NCBI GenBank assembly: GCA_934234055.1
Contig: CAKQGY010000015.1
Location: 1 to 13,009 of the forward strand
Length of the DNA: 13,009 nt
Direction: 5' to 3'
From: an uncultured Alphaproteobacteria bacterium
GTDB lineage: Bacteria > Pseudomonadota > Alphaproteobacteria > CAAHEQ01 > UBA3637
Position numbers and translations under genes: made by a program. The notes under the pieces are model-generated. The model did not search any database. It was given only the letters and a program-made list of their open reading frames with translations, and had not been told where the DNA came from. This document shows positions 1-6,852 of this stretch, piece by piece (position 1 is the stretch's first letter; each line of letters begins with the position of its first letter).

Positions 1-236
1 GCTCCGAATCGAGAAGAAACGCCCAACATACGGGCAACCTTACCGTCCAAAAAGTCGAACACCATGGACAGCATAATAAACGCAACCGCCCACTCCCAAT
101 TGCCCCAAAGGGACATATTGATAGAAGAAACTCCGAACGCCAACGCCGTCATCGTAACAGCATTCGGGAATAAAGGTCGGATATTGACCTCAGCAGGGAC
201 TATTTTAGGCATTTTTTGACGCACTTGACGAACCAT
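1..236 (-). CDS. pssA: CDP-diacylglycerol-serine O-phosphatidyltransferase, N-terminal part (gene runs off the window)
   Basis: Inner-membrane enzyme that joins CDP-diacylglycerol and serine to make phosphatidylserine, the substrate of the Psd encoded just upstream. The first 78 residues are visible. After a basic N-terminus (MVRQVRQKMPK) come hydrophobic stretches at about 24-40 and 49-63, then the start of the CDP-alcohol phosphotransferase signature D-x2-D-G-x2-A-R-x8-G: D61, D64, G65, A68, R69 and G78. The last two aspartates of the signature lie outside the window. The start at 236 is supported by AAAGGAG at 243-249 with a 6-nt spacer; this site overlaps the psd stop codon (248-250), so translation is probably coupled to psd. 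Identity as the serine enzyme, rather than PgsA, rests on the psd partnership and the N-terminal region; fairly sure. Confidence 0.88.
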   Translation of the reverse strand, partial: MVRQVRQKMPKIVPAEVNIRPLFPNAVTMTALAFGVSSINMSLWGNWEWAVAFIMLSMVFDFLDGKVARMLGVSSRFG

Positions 237-247
237 GATAAACTCCT

Positions 248-970
248 TTACTTTGTTTCCAAATCAGCCATATCGGCCAAAATTGTCTCACCGGCAACCA
301 TACTTTGCCCGATTTTGACTTTGGGATAGACCCCATGAGGCAAGAAGATATCCAGCCGACTGCCGAACCGAATCATACCGAACACTTCGCCGGCTTTCAG
401 GGTTTGCCCCTCTTTCAGCGGACAGAAAATACGTCGGGCAACCAGACCCGCGATTTGAATGCAACCGACCTTTTGACCGTTGGTCGCAATCAACGAAATT
501 TCCTGGCGCTCGTTATCCTCACTGTCCTTATCAGCTACACTGACAAACGCACCGGGACGATAGTTTAATTTATGCACTGTTCCCGATACCGGCGAGCGAT
601 TGACATGAACACTGAACACACTCATAAAAATACTGATCCGAGTCATCGGCTCATCGCCCAAATCTAACTCACGCGGAGGGCGAACAGACTTGATATTACT
701 GACAACACCATCGGCCGGCGCAATAATCAGCGTTTCCCCATCGGGTGTTACACGGGCAGGATTTCGGAAAAAGTAAAATGAGAATACCAAAACAGGTACA
801 CCCAGCCACAAAAACCCCAACCACAGCCAAGCCAATAGGGCAACAATGACAGCTTCAACAGCCAAAATCTTGACCCCCTCGGGGTGAATAGGTGGTAAAA
901 TATAGCGTTTCCAGTTTAATTTTAACTGTTTCAGTTCTTCTTCGGTCGGGAATTGATAATCTTGTGTCAT
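248..970 (-). CDS. psd: Phosphatidylserine decarboxylase proenzyme, short type
   Basis: Pyruvoyl-dependent membrane enzyme that decarboxylates phosphatidylserine to phosphatidylethanolamine. The 240-residue protein has a hydrophobic hairpin-like region at about 33-67, followed by the decarboxylase domain. Family residues are visible: D87 in the APADG motif, H122 in SVHVNRSP, and the self-cleavage site G203-S204 in RFGSRLD. By family knowledge cleavage there makes a large beta chain and a small alpha chain of about 37 residues with N-terminal pyruvoyl. D87, H122 and S204 match the Asp-His-Ser triad used for self-processing. At 240 residues it belongs to the short Psd group rather than the ~320-residue E. 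coli type. Start at 970 has AAAAGGAG (976-983) with a 5-nt spacer. It is first in a two-gene operon with pssA, 11 nt downstream. Confidence 0.95.
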   Translation of the reverse strand: MTQDYQFPTEEELKQLKLNWKRYILPPIHPEGVKILAVEAVIVALLAWLWLGFLWLGVPVLVFSFYFFRNPARVTPDGETLIIAPADGVVSNIKSVRPPRELDLGDEPMTRISIFMSVFSVHVNRSPVSGTVHKLNYRPGAFVSVADKDSEDNERQEISLIATNGQKVGCIQIAGLVARRIFCPLKEGQTLKAGEVFGMIRFGSRLDIFLPHGVYPKVKIGQSMVAGETILADMADLETK

Positions 971-996
971 GAGTTCTCCTTTTGTAATGATTTTTC

Positions 997-1024
997 AGTC
1001 TAAACTATTTTTTCAAAAAAGCAA
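997..1024 (-). promoter_or_regulatory. Possible sigma70-like promoter for psd-pssA
   Basis: Read on the minus strand, TTGCTT (1019-1024) and TAGACT (997-1002) are separated by 16 nt, about 27 nt upstream of the psd start codon. The -10 box is reasonable and the -35 box is weak. The surrounding 1003-1056 stretch is very A/T-rich. This is the best candidate in the gap between psd and the divergent tRNA promoter, but it is not certain. Confidence 0.4.
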
Positions 1025-1057
1025 AGAAAATTTTATATTAAAGCGCAAAAAAATCTC

Positions 1058-1086
1058 TTGACATTCGGAAAGAAATAGGCTAAACT
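1058..1086 (+). promoter_or_regulatory. Sigma70-like promoter of tRNA-Leu
   Basis: A perfect TTGACA at 1058-1063 is followed after 17 nt by TAAACT at 1081-1086. The predicted transcription start is about 1093, a few bases before the mature tRNA 5' end at 1096, which fits a short 5' leader removed by RNase P. Confidence 0.8.
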
Positions 1087-1095
1087 TCCCGTGTT

Positions 1096-1182
1096 GCCCA
1101 GATGGCGAAATTGGTAGACGCGCTAGTTTCAGGTGCTAGTCCTGTCAAAAGGGTGGAAGTTCGAGTCTTCTTCTGGGCACCA
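1096..1182 (+). tRNA. tRNA-Leu (anticodon CAG)
   Basis: An 87-nt class II tRNA. The acceptor strand GCCCAGA (1096-1102) pairs fully with TCTGGGC (1172-1178), followed by discriminator A1179 and encoded CCA (1180-1182). The D-arm carries TTGGTAGAC. The anticodon stem CTAGT/GCTAG encloses the loop TTCAGGT, giving anticodon CAG, which reads CUG leucine codons. There is a long variable arm, and the T-loop contains TTCGAGT. It has its own promoter and is followed 6 nt later by an intrinsic terminator, so it is a single-tRNA transcription unit. Confidence 0.96.
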
Positions 1183-1188
1183 AAGTTT

Positions 1189-1210
1189 ATCCCCTGCTGG
1201 GGATTTTTTT
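1189..1210 (+). terminator. Intrinsic terminator of tRNA-Leu
   Basis: ATCCCC (1189-1194) pairs with GGGGAT (1199-1204) around a TGCT loop, and the stem runs straight into a T tract ending at 1210. The small gene at 1223 starts 12 nt after this T tract, so the hairpin could also act as a leaky attenuator for that gene. Confidence 0.8.
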
Positions 1211-1222
1211 ATAGGATTGACA

Positions 1223-1420
1223 ATGAAGAAACATATGAAAGCACTTGATGCAAAGTGCGGCGGTGCGCAATCGGATCCGGTGCTGGCCGAACTGGGACGC
1301 ATTAAAGAAGAAGCCCGGCGGTGGCAATTGGAACAGCTGCGTCTGACAAATCCAAAGAAATGGGAGCGAATGGCACTTAGCGAGTTTTATCGCCGGCGCA
1401 ACCAAAAAGAAAGAATATAA
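1223..1420 (+). CDS. Small basic protein of unknown function, 65 aa
   Basis: I do not recognise the family. The protein begins MKKHMKALDAKCGG. From about residue 19 to the end it is dominated by charged, helix-favouring residues, including KEEARRWQLEQLR (28-40) and EFYRRRNQKER (54-64). There is one cysteine (C12), and no signal peptide or membrane segment, so a cytoplasmic helical protein is likely. The open frame extends upstream into the tRNA to an ATG at 1133, but that is not a credible start. ATG 1223 has AGGA at 1213-1216 with a 6-nt spacer. ATG 1235 is an alternative. No promoter of its own is evident, so expression would rely on read-through of the tRNA-Leu terminator or an unseen signal. 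It ends just before a terminator shared with the convergent efflux operon. That it is a gene is supported by the ribosome site and the tidy placement between terminators, but only moderately. Confidence 0.6.
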   Translation: MKKHMKALDAKCGGAQSDPVLAELGRIKEEARRWQLEQLRLTNPKKWERMALSEFYRRRNQKERI

Positions 1421-1435
1421 ATCTGTAAATAAAAA

Positions 1436-1459
1436 AGGAGCACCCGGACGGGTGCTCCT
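1436..1459. terminator. Bidirectional intrinsic terminator between convergent genes
   Basis: A perfect 10-bp stem, AGGAGCACCC (1436-1445) with GGGTGCTCCT (1450-1459), encloses a GGAC loop. An A-rich run at 1428-1436 lies on the left, so on the minus strand the hairpin is followed by a strong T tract; this makes it chiefly the terminator of the RND efflux operon, whose stop codon is at 1465-1467. On the plus strand the hairpin is followed by a weaker AATTTTA and would end transcription of the 65-aa gene. Confidence 0.88.
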
Positions 1460-1464
1460 GAATT

Positions 1465-4400
1465 TTACTCATCGGCATTTTTATGCCAGAAGTGCTCTAC
1501 GGTTTCTTGGAAAAACACATAGAGTAGCGGCACAAAGAAAATACCGATAAAGGATGCAGCGGCCAGCCCTCCGAAAATTGAAGACCCGATTGCTTGACGC
1601 GCCATCGCACCTGCGCCCGTGGCAAAAACCAACGGCACAAAGCCCATCAATGAGGAAAATGCCGTCATCATAATCGCACGGAAACGCATATGCGCCCCGT
1701 TGACTGCTGCCTCACGAATAGCAATTTTCTCTTTTTCATGCTGATCTTTGGAAAACTCAACCAGCAAAATCGCGTTCTTGGCCGCCAAAGCAATCAACAC
1801 GATGAGACCGGCCTGAGCATACAAGTCATTCGTAATATTACGGAAGAACAGCATTGCAACCGCACCGCAGAATCCCACAACAATAGAAATCATCACAGAT
1901 ACCGGCAGCACCCAGCTTTCATACAAAGCCACCAAGAATAAATAGGCAAATAAGAACGCCATACCGAACAACAGAATGATTGTGTTACCGGCTTCTTGTT
2001 CCTGTAAGGCCATACCTGTCCATTCATATTGATACCCCGCAGGCAAAACACGAGCCGAGATTTCCTCCATAGCTTGCATCGCAGTGCCGGATCCTTGCCC
2101 TGCGGCCGGTGCACCGTTAATCTTGATAGAGCGATAGTTATTATACCGCTGAATGGATTGGGCACCGATGGTGCGTTCAACCGTAACCAGCGAGCGCAAA
2201 GGCACCATTTCGCCTTTGTTGTTACGAATGTTGATTTTGAAAATATCGTCCAATGTGCGTCGTTCCATCACATCGCCCTGGACATTCACTTCCCAGACCC
2301 GACCATACAGGTTAAAGTCATTAACATAAGTGCCACCCAGCATTGTTTGCATTGTCGCAAAAATATCCGAGATAGAAACACCCAAGGCATAGGCCTTTTT
2401 ACGGTCAATGTTTAGTTTAACACGCGGCGAATCCACGGTGTAAAAAGTGCTGACACGATCCAAACGCGGGTCCTCTTTGGCCGCGGCCAGAATTTTATTC
2501 GCCACTCCCATCATCTCTTCGGGAGAGGCACCCGTCGTGCTTTGCAAAATATACTCAAAATCCGAGGACATACTGATACCCATAATCGCCGGCATATTGA
2601 ACGGGAAGATACGCGCCTCCTTAATGTCCATAGTGTTAATATACAACTTACGGATAATGCTGTTGACATCTTGGCCGGGGGCTGTGCGCTGGTCATACGG
2701 CTTTAAATGCAAAATAAAGAAACCGTTGTTGGCCGATTGAACGCTGGACATAATACCATAGCCCGTAATCATCATATAGGAATCAATTTCCGGAATCTGG
2801 GTGACACGCTCGGCGACAATTCCCATAACCTCGCGGGTTCGATTCCATGAGGTGCCGGAGGGTAATTGAACCTCCATCATAAAGGAGCCTTGATCCTCGG
2901 CCGGCAAAAAGCCGCTGGGGGTATGTCTAATCAGCCAATATCCGCCCAAACCGAATAAGATCATCACAATCAAGACGCCTTTGGAGAACGGAACCAACCA
3001 TCGCACAACACCGGAATAACCGTTACGCAGCCAATCAATAAACCGCAGGAAATAAGAAACAAATTTGAACGGTTTTTGATTCGGACGCATAATAATCGTG
3101 GCTACTGCCGGTGACAAGGTCAACGAATTGATCCCCGAAATCACCATCGCCGCCGCAATGGCTATGGCAAACTGGCGATATAGCAAGCCCGAAATTCCCG
3201 GCGTAAATGCAACCGGAACAAACACCGCCAGCAACACCATCGTAATGGCTATAATCGGCGCCGTAATACGATCCATAGACTTCTTAACAGCCTCGGCCGG
3301 TTTGAGTTTCGGATTTTCGCTCATCACGGTTTCAACATCTTCCACCACAACGATCGCATCATCCACCACGACACCGATTGCCAACACCAGAGCCAGTAAT
3401 GAAATGGTATTGATTGTCACGCCAAACAAACCCATACCGACAAATGCCCCGATCAGTGATACCGGAATGGCCAGAGTCGGAATCAAAGTCGCCCGCAATG
3501 TGCCCAAAAACAAGTAGGTAATCAACACGATCAAAATAAAGGCTTCTATAATCGTTTGAGCAATTTCCGACATGGAAGATTCAACAAACTTGGCGGTATT
3601 AAACAAAGTATCGACTTTAAAATCCGCAGGCATCTTTTGCTGCAACTCTTCCATTTTACGGGACACAGCCGTCGCCACATCCATAGCATTGGATCCGGGA
3701 GATTGGAAAATCGCAAATCCGACCGCCGGATTGCCGTCATAGACAGCCTCCATCGCTTCGGATTTGGCGCCCAATTCAATGCGGGCAATATCTTTCAACA
3801 GCAAGAACGAACCATCCTTGTTTGCCCGAATCACAATTTCCCCGAACTCTTCGGGTGTAGACAAGCGGCCATTTGTGGTCAACGAGAATTGAAACTCTTG
3901 ATCCGCCGTGGTCGGCATTGCCCCGATTCGGCCCAAAGAAGCTTGGAGATTTTGACTTTTAATAGCGTTCAACACATCATTGGTGGAGAGCTTCAAACTC
4001 TTTAACTTATCATTATTCAGCCAAACCCGCATACTATAATTCTGAGTAGAGAACACGAATACTTCGCCAACGCCGTTGATCCGACCGATTTCGTCTTTAA
4101 CATTGATCAACGCATAGTTGGTCAGATATGCCGAATTATGCTCGGGGTTGGACGAGGAAATCGTATACACCTGCAACATGGAAGACATACGCGAACGAAT
4201 GGTGACGCCTTGGCGAATCACTTCTTCGGGCAGAAGGTTTTCAATCGTTTTATACCGATTTTGGACATTTACGGCCGCAATATCCGGATTCGTTCCGATT
4301 TTGAACGTAACCGTTAAATTATACGATCCGTCATCGGAACTGGTGGAGCTCATATACAGCATATTTTCAACACCGTTAATGGCCGTCTCAATTTGTTGAG

Positions 4401-4587
4401 CCACAGACTCTTCCACTACATCGGCACTGGCTCCGGGATAGACAGCCTGCACCGAAACCGAGGGGGGAACAATGTTCGGATACTGCTCTACCGGCAGGGC
4501 ATTGATCACCAAAATACCGGCCATCACAATGACCAACGAGATCACCGTTGCCAGACGCGGACGCTTAATAAAAGAATCGGCTATCAT
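1465..4587 (-). CDS. RND multidrug efflux permease, HAE1/AcrB type
   Basis: Inner-membrane proton-driven pump subunit that works as a trimer with a membrane fusion protein and an outer-membrane channel to expel hydrophobic or amphiphilic compounds. At 1040 residues it has the full length of AcrB/MexB. The N-terminal SFIKRPRLATVISL matches the family. Proton-relay residues are intact: D409 and D410 in TM4 (GVVVDDAIVVVED), K937 in TM10 (ALAAKNAILLVEF), and R968 and T975 in TM11. These align with E. coli AcrB D407, D408, K940, R971 and T978. Two large periplasmic loops lie at about 30-335 and 560-865. The start is fixed by AAGGAG (read on the minus strand, 4596-4601) lying inside the last codons of the upstream membrane fusion gene, 3 nt from its stop. 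No outer-membrane factor gene follows, only a terminator, so a shared TolC-like channel encoded elsewhere is inferred. Drug versus other organic substrates cannot be told from sequence. Confidence 0.95.
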   Translation of the reverse strand: MIADSFIKRPRLATVISLVIVMAGILVINALPVEQYPNIVPPSVSVQAVYPGASADVVEESVAQQIETAINGVENMLYMSSTSSDDGSYNLTVTFKIGTNPDIAAVNVQNRYKTIENLLPEEVIRQGVTIRSRMSSMLQVYTISSSNPEHNSAYLTNYALINVKDEIGRINGVGEVFVFSTQNYSMRVWLNNDKLKSLKLSTNDVLNAIKSQNLQASLGRIGAMPTTADQEFQFSLTTNGRLSTPEEFGEIVIRANKDGSFLLLKDIARIELGAKSEAMEAVYDGNPAVGFAIFQSPGSNAMDVATAVSRKMEELQQKMPADFKVDTLFNTAKFVESSMSEIAQTIIEAFILIVLITYLFLGTLRATLIPTLAIPVSLIGAFVGMGLFGVTINTISLLALVLAIGVVVDDAIVVVEDVETVMSENPKLKPAEAVKKSMDRITAPIIAITMVLLAVFVPVAFTPGISGLLYRQFAIAIAAAMVISGINSLTLSPAVATIIMRPNQKPFKFVSYFLRFIDWLRNGYSGVVRWLVPFSKGVLIVMILFGLGGYWLIRHTPSGFLPAEDQGSFMMEVQLPSGTSWNRTREVMGIVAERVTQIPEIDSYMMITGYGIMSSVQSANNGFFILHLKPYDQRTAPGQDVNSIIRKLYINTMDIKEARIFPFNMPAIMGISMSSDFEYILQSTTGASPEEMMGVANKILAAAKEDPRLDRVSTFYTVDSPRVKLNIDRKKAYALGVSISDIFATMQTMLGGTYVNDFNLYGRVWEVNVQGDVMERRTLDDIFKINIRNNKGEMVPLRSLVTVERTIGAQSIQRYNNYRSIKINGAPAAGQGSGTAMQAMEEISARVLPAGYQYEWTGMALQEQEAGNTIILLFGMAFLFAYLFLVALYESWVLPVSVMISIVVGFCGAVAMLFFRNITNDLYAQAGLIVLIALAAKNAILLVEFSKDQHEKEKIAIREAAVNGAHMRFRAIMMTAFSSLMGFVPLVFATGAGAMARQAIGSSIFGGLAAASFIGIFFVPLLYVFFQETVEHFWHKNADE

Positions 4588-4590
4588 AGA

Positions 4591-5715
4591 TTATTCTCCT
4601 TGCATGGGATTGGGGGAAACCATCATATTCGGTGCAATTTTTTGGAAGCCGGCTATCACAATCTGCTCACCACCGGTCAGCCCGTCTTCAATCACGACCT
4701 GAAAATCCGGCAATTCCAAACCGGTTTTGACTTCTCGCTTTTCAATTTTGTTATCCGCATTCACCAAATAGACGTAGGCACTGCTTAAATCCCGTTGAAC
4801 AGCTTTCATCGGAATAATAATCCGTTCTTGCTGCCGATTCGCCGTCAAGCGCACGCGCCCATATTGTCCTGCGATCAGATGATTCTCGGGATTGGGGAAA
4901 CTGGCTTTCATCTTTAAAGTATTCATCGCTTCGTCCAAAGCAATGTCCACAAACTTGATTGTGCCTTGTTGCGGATAGGTTTTACCATTAGAGGTAATAA
5001 ATTGAACAGTGGCATTTTCCTCGCGTCCGAATTGCTCTTGAAGTTGTAACAGTTGATTTTCACTGACTGAAAATACGGCATCAATCGGATTGGTAGAGAC
5101 CACTTCGGCCAACACACCCGAGCTGGGACCGATCAATTCACCGACCGAAAAGTTCTTTTCGCCGATTTTACCATCCATCGGAGACACAATCGTTGTATAT
5201 TCTAAATCTTTGCGCGCCAAATCCAGAGCTGCTTTCATTTGAGCAACCGTAGCATTGGCAGAAGCATAGGTGGCTTTCATTTCATCCAACTTGGCTGCCG
5301 AAATATCTTTGGTCTTGAACAATTTTTCAGAGCGATCATATTGCGCTTTGGCATTGACGGCAGCGGCCTCGGCCTTGGCCAAATTGGCTTCGGCCTGACG
5401 CACTTGGGCCTCAAAATTGACCTTTTCGATCAAGAAGAGCGGTTGCCCTTGCTTCACAAAATCGCCTTCGTTAAACAGTTTTTCTTGTAAAAAACCTGTT
5501 ACCCGTGCCCGTAATCCAACGTTATCACGAGATTGAATTTTGGCAACAAACTCGGCTTCGGGCGTAAAAGAATGTTCACTGGCCGTAATAACATCAACAG
5601 ATTGTGCCGGCATCTGACGTGAAACAGGCGTATGAGAAGCCTGCCACATCATATATCCATAATAGCCGCCATAGGCTAATCCGATAACAATTAAAAGTCC
5701 GATAATCCGTTTCAT
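4591..5715 (-). CDS. RND efflux periplasmic adaptor (membrane fusion protein)
   Basis: Adaptor that bridges the RND pump to an outer-membrane channel. The 374-residue protein starts with an N-terminal hydrophobic segment (residues 4-24). It then has the first lipoyl half (about 66-97, including GDFVKQGQPLFLIE), an Ala/Lys/Glu-rich coiled-coil hairpin (about 100-170, NLAKAEAAAVNAKAQYDR), the second lipoyl half (about 172-197, with VSPMDGKIG), a beta-barrel domain (about 205-300) and a membrane-proximal domain (about 300-365). The open frame continues upstream to 5928, but that part is not credible. AAGGAG at 5723-5728 is 7 nt from ATG 5715 and only 1 nt from ATG 5721, so 5715 is chosen. Unlike AcrA there is no lipobox cysteine, so the protein is probably held by its N-terminal anchor or released as a soluble periplasmic protein. 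It is first in the operon with the pump; the last three codons contain the pump's ribosome binding site. Confidence 0.93.
   Translation of the reverse strand: MKRIIGLLIVIGLAYGGYYGYMMWQASHTPVSRQMPAQSVDVITASEHSFTPEAEFVAKIQSRDNVGLRARVTGFLQEKLFNEGDFVKQGQPLFLIEKVNFEAQVRQAEANLAKAEAAAVNAKAQYDRSEKLFKTKDISAAKLDEMKATYASANATVAQMKAALDLARKDLEYTTIVSPMDGKIGEKNFSVGELIGPSSGVLAEVVSTNPIDAVFSVSENQLLQLQEQFGREENATVQFITSNGKTYPQQGTIKFVDIALDEAMNTLKMKASFPNPENHLIAGQYGRVRLTANRQQERIIIPMKAVQRDLSSAYVYLVNADNKIEKREVKTGLELPDFQVVIEDGLTGGEQIVIAGFQKIAPNMMVSPNPMQGE
4596..4601 (-). promoter_or_regulatory. Ribosome binding site of the RND pump, embedded in the adaptor gene
   Basis: AAGGAG on the minus strand, 8 nt from the pump ATG at 4587. 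It lies within the adaptor codons for the C-terminal Gln-Gly-Glu, so ribosomes finishing the adaptor sit on the pump's initiation region. This is expected to couple synthesis of the two partners. Confidence 0.85.
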
Positions 5716-5745
5716 TTTCATTCTCCTTGTAAAAATAATAATATG

Positions 5746-5754
5746 GGTATAGCA
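5746..5754 (-). promoter_or_regulatory. Possible extended -10 promoter of the efflux operon
   Basis: On the minus strand TGCTATACC (5754 to 5746) resembles an extended -10 box (TGnTATAAT), about 30 nt upstream of the adaptor start at 5715. No good -35 box lies 17 nt upstream. The assignment is tentative; it mirrors a similar box for the divergent gene. Confidence 0.35.
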
Positions 5755-5793
5755 CTTTTTTAAAATAAATACTAGCATTTTTTTATAAAAGTG
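5750..5793. repeat. Direct and inverted repeats in the divergent promoter region (possible operator)
   Basis: TAGCA followed by a T run and A run occurs twice, at 5750-5765 and 5773-5790, with a 23-bp period. In addition CACTTTT (5753-5759) is the exact reverse complement of AAAAGTG (5787-5793), giving an inverted repeat centred on 5773. Both lie between the two divergent extended -10 candidates, a typical place for a repressor site. No regulator gene is adjacent, and A/T-rich composition alone could generate part of this pattern. Confidence 0.35.
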
Positions 5794-5802
5794 TGTTATA
5801 GT
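5794..5802 (+). promoter_or_regulatory. Possible extended -10 promoter for the LOG-antiporter operon
   Basis: TGTTATAGT at 5794-5802 matches the extended -10 pattern TGnTATAAT with one mismatch. Predicted start is near 5809, giving a leader of about 19 nt that contains the GAGGAG ribosome site at 5818-5823. The -35 region (about 5773-5779) is not convincing. Confidence 0.45.
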
Positions 5803-5827
5803 GTCATTATAAAGTATGAGGAGAACC

Positions 5828-6847
5828 ATGAAAAACGCAAATAAACTCTCTTTAGATCGGGGTTCAGGCCTGATGGAACAAGAAAAAAAATATAAACCGG
5901 TATCACAAAAACCGGGGAAAGTTGCCACGGCATTCCTTGCCCAAAATGAACAAGGAACAACGCGTGTTTTCGTGGCAGGAGGATCGCGTTCGGGAAATAA
6001 AAAACTCTATACGGATGAAGCTTTTAAACTGGGACAAGAAATCGGACGGCATGACTATCGCCTGGATTTCGGCTTATCATCGCGCGGTATTATGGGAGCC
6101 GTAGCACGAGGGGCATTAGATACCTGGGCTCAAAAGGGGCAACAATCCAACAAAATGATTCAGGGGGTAACGACAAAAGAATATTTGGCACTTTACCAAA
6201 GCGATGAGGTGCTGGACCAAGTCTCGGATATCATTGTGGCACATACTTTGGAAGAACGCAAGCAACAATTGCTGAATGCTGACTTTGTCATTTTTACGCC
6301 GGGTGGTGTGGGGACTTTGGACGAATTGGCCTATGACTGTGTGGCAATGCAGGATGGATTCTTGAACTTTAAGCCTTTTGTTATGTATAACATTGACGGG
6401 TATTTTCACCATTTGTTGGAATACCTGAAAGAAGTGAATATGAAGGGGTTTTCCGATCCGATGCCGTTTATCGTCGTTGATGACTGCATGGAGGCCGGAA
6501 TTGCCTTTGAAATGATCGGGCGATACTATAAACGATGTATGAATAAATCCGAAGCACGCCAGGCTGTGGAGCACATTATCTATGATTTACCGTATGTGAT
6601 TGCGCAAAAAGAAACTTATCCGGATAAACCTATATCGTGGATTTTGGATGATAAAGATCGGGTTATGGCTTGTAATTCCAAAACCGGCAAACAAAAATTG
6701 ATGGACGAAATTGAAACGGCCTACTTAAATAAAGAGATTGAGCGTATGTATAATCGTTTGGCCAAATCGGGACGCGATACGGCCGCGGTCAGTTATAAAT
6801 TATCGTCCTTGAAAAAACGGTCCAGACGACGTAAAGGAGAGGTGTAA
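5828..6847 (+). CDS. LOG (Lonely Guy) family protein with long C-terminal extension
   Basis: Rossmann-like protein of the LOG/lysine-decarboxylase-like family, whose characterised members split nucleoside 5'-monophosphates (cytokinin ribotides or AMP) into base and ribose 5-phosphate. The family signature P-G-G-x-G-T-x-x-E is intact (PGGVGTLDE, 158-166), as is the preceding Arg-Lys pair (R144, K145), so catalytic activity is plausible. The usual GGG phosphate-side loop before G-x-M-G is altered to FGLSSRGIMG (81-90). The core ends near residue 230. About 110 further residues follow, including a helical, charged region and a very basic tail (KKRSRRRKGE, 329-338), making it 339 aa against about 190 for simple LOG enzymes. 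ATG 5828 is preferred because AGGAG lies at 5819-5823; the in-frame ATG 5816 overlaps that site. The antiporter gene follows after 5 nt, so the two are co-transcribed. Substrate unknown. Confidence 0.8.
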   Translation: MKNANKLSLDRGSGLMEQEKKYKPVSQKPGKVATAFLAQNEQGTTRVFVAGGSRSGNKKLYTDEAFKLGQEIGRHDYRLDFGLSSRGIMGAVARGALDTWAQKGQQSNKMIQGVTTKEYLALYQSDEVLDQVSDIIVAHTLEERKQQLLNADFVIFTPGGVGTLDELAYDCVAMQDGFLNFKPFVMYNIDGYFHHLLEYLKEVNMKGFSDPMPFIVVDDCMEAGIAFEMIGRYYKRCMNKSEARQAVEHIIYDLPYVIAQKETYPDKPISWILDDKDRVMACNSKTGKQKLMDEIETAYLNKEIERMYNRLAKSGRDTAAVSYKLSSLKKRSRRRKGEV

Positions 6848-6852
6848 GCTCC

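Noticed and set aside
305..568. 87-aa plus-strand frame inside psd
   Set aside because: It is antisense to the conserved decarboxylase domain, with no ribosome site and no recognisable protein.
1096..1182. tRNA-Leu as an integration (att) site for a mobile element
   Set aside because: No integrase gene and no repeated copy of the tRNA 3' end are seen in the window.
1133..1222. Upstream extension of the small gene to ATG 1133
   Set aside because: It would translate half of the tRNA and its terminator. The start at 1223 has its own AGGA site.
3098..4005. Plus-strand open frames opposite the RND pump gene (3098-3517 and 3556-4005)
   Set aside because: They lie wholly antisense to a clear pump gene; their low-complexity Ile/Ser/Thr-rich or random translations and the lack of ribosome sites mark them as shadows.
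5716..5928. 71-residue N-terminal extension of the membrane fusion protein
   Set aside because: It would run across the divergent promoter and into the LOG gene. AAGGAG at 5723-5728 and the hydrophobic N-terminus fix the start at 5715.
6116..6574. 152-aa minus-strand frame within the LOG gene
   Set aside because: It is antisense to the conserved LOG core; its His/Cys-rich composition is typical of the reverse strand of coding DNA.
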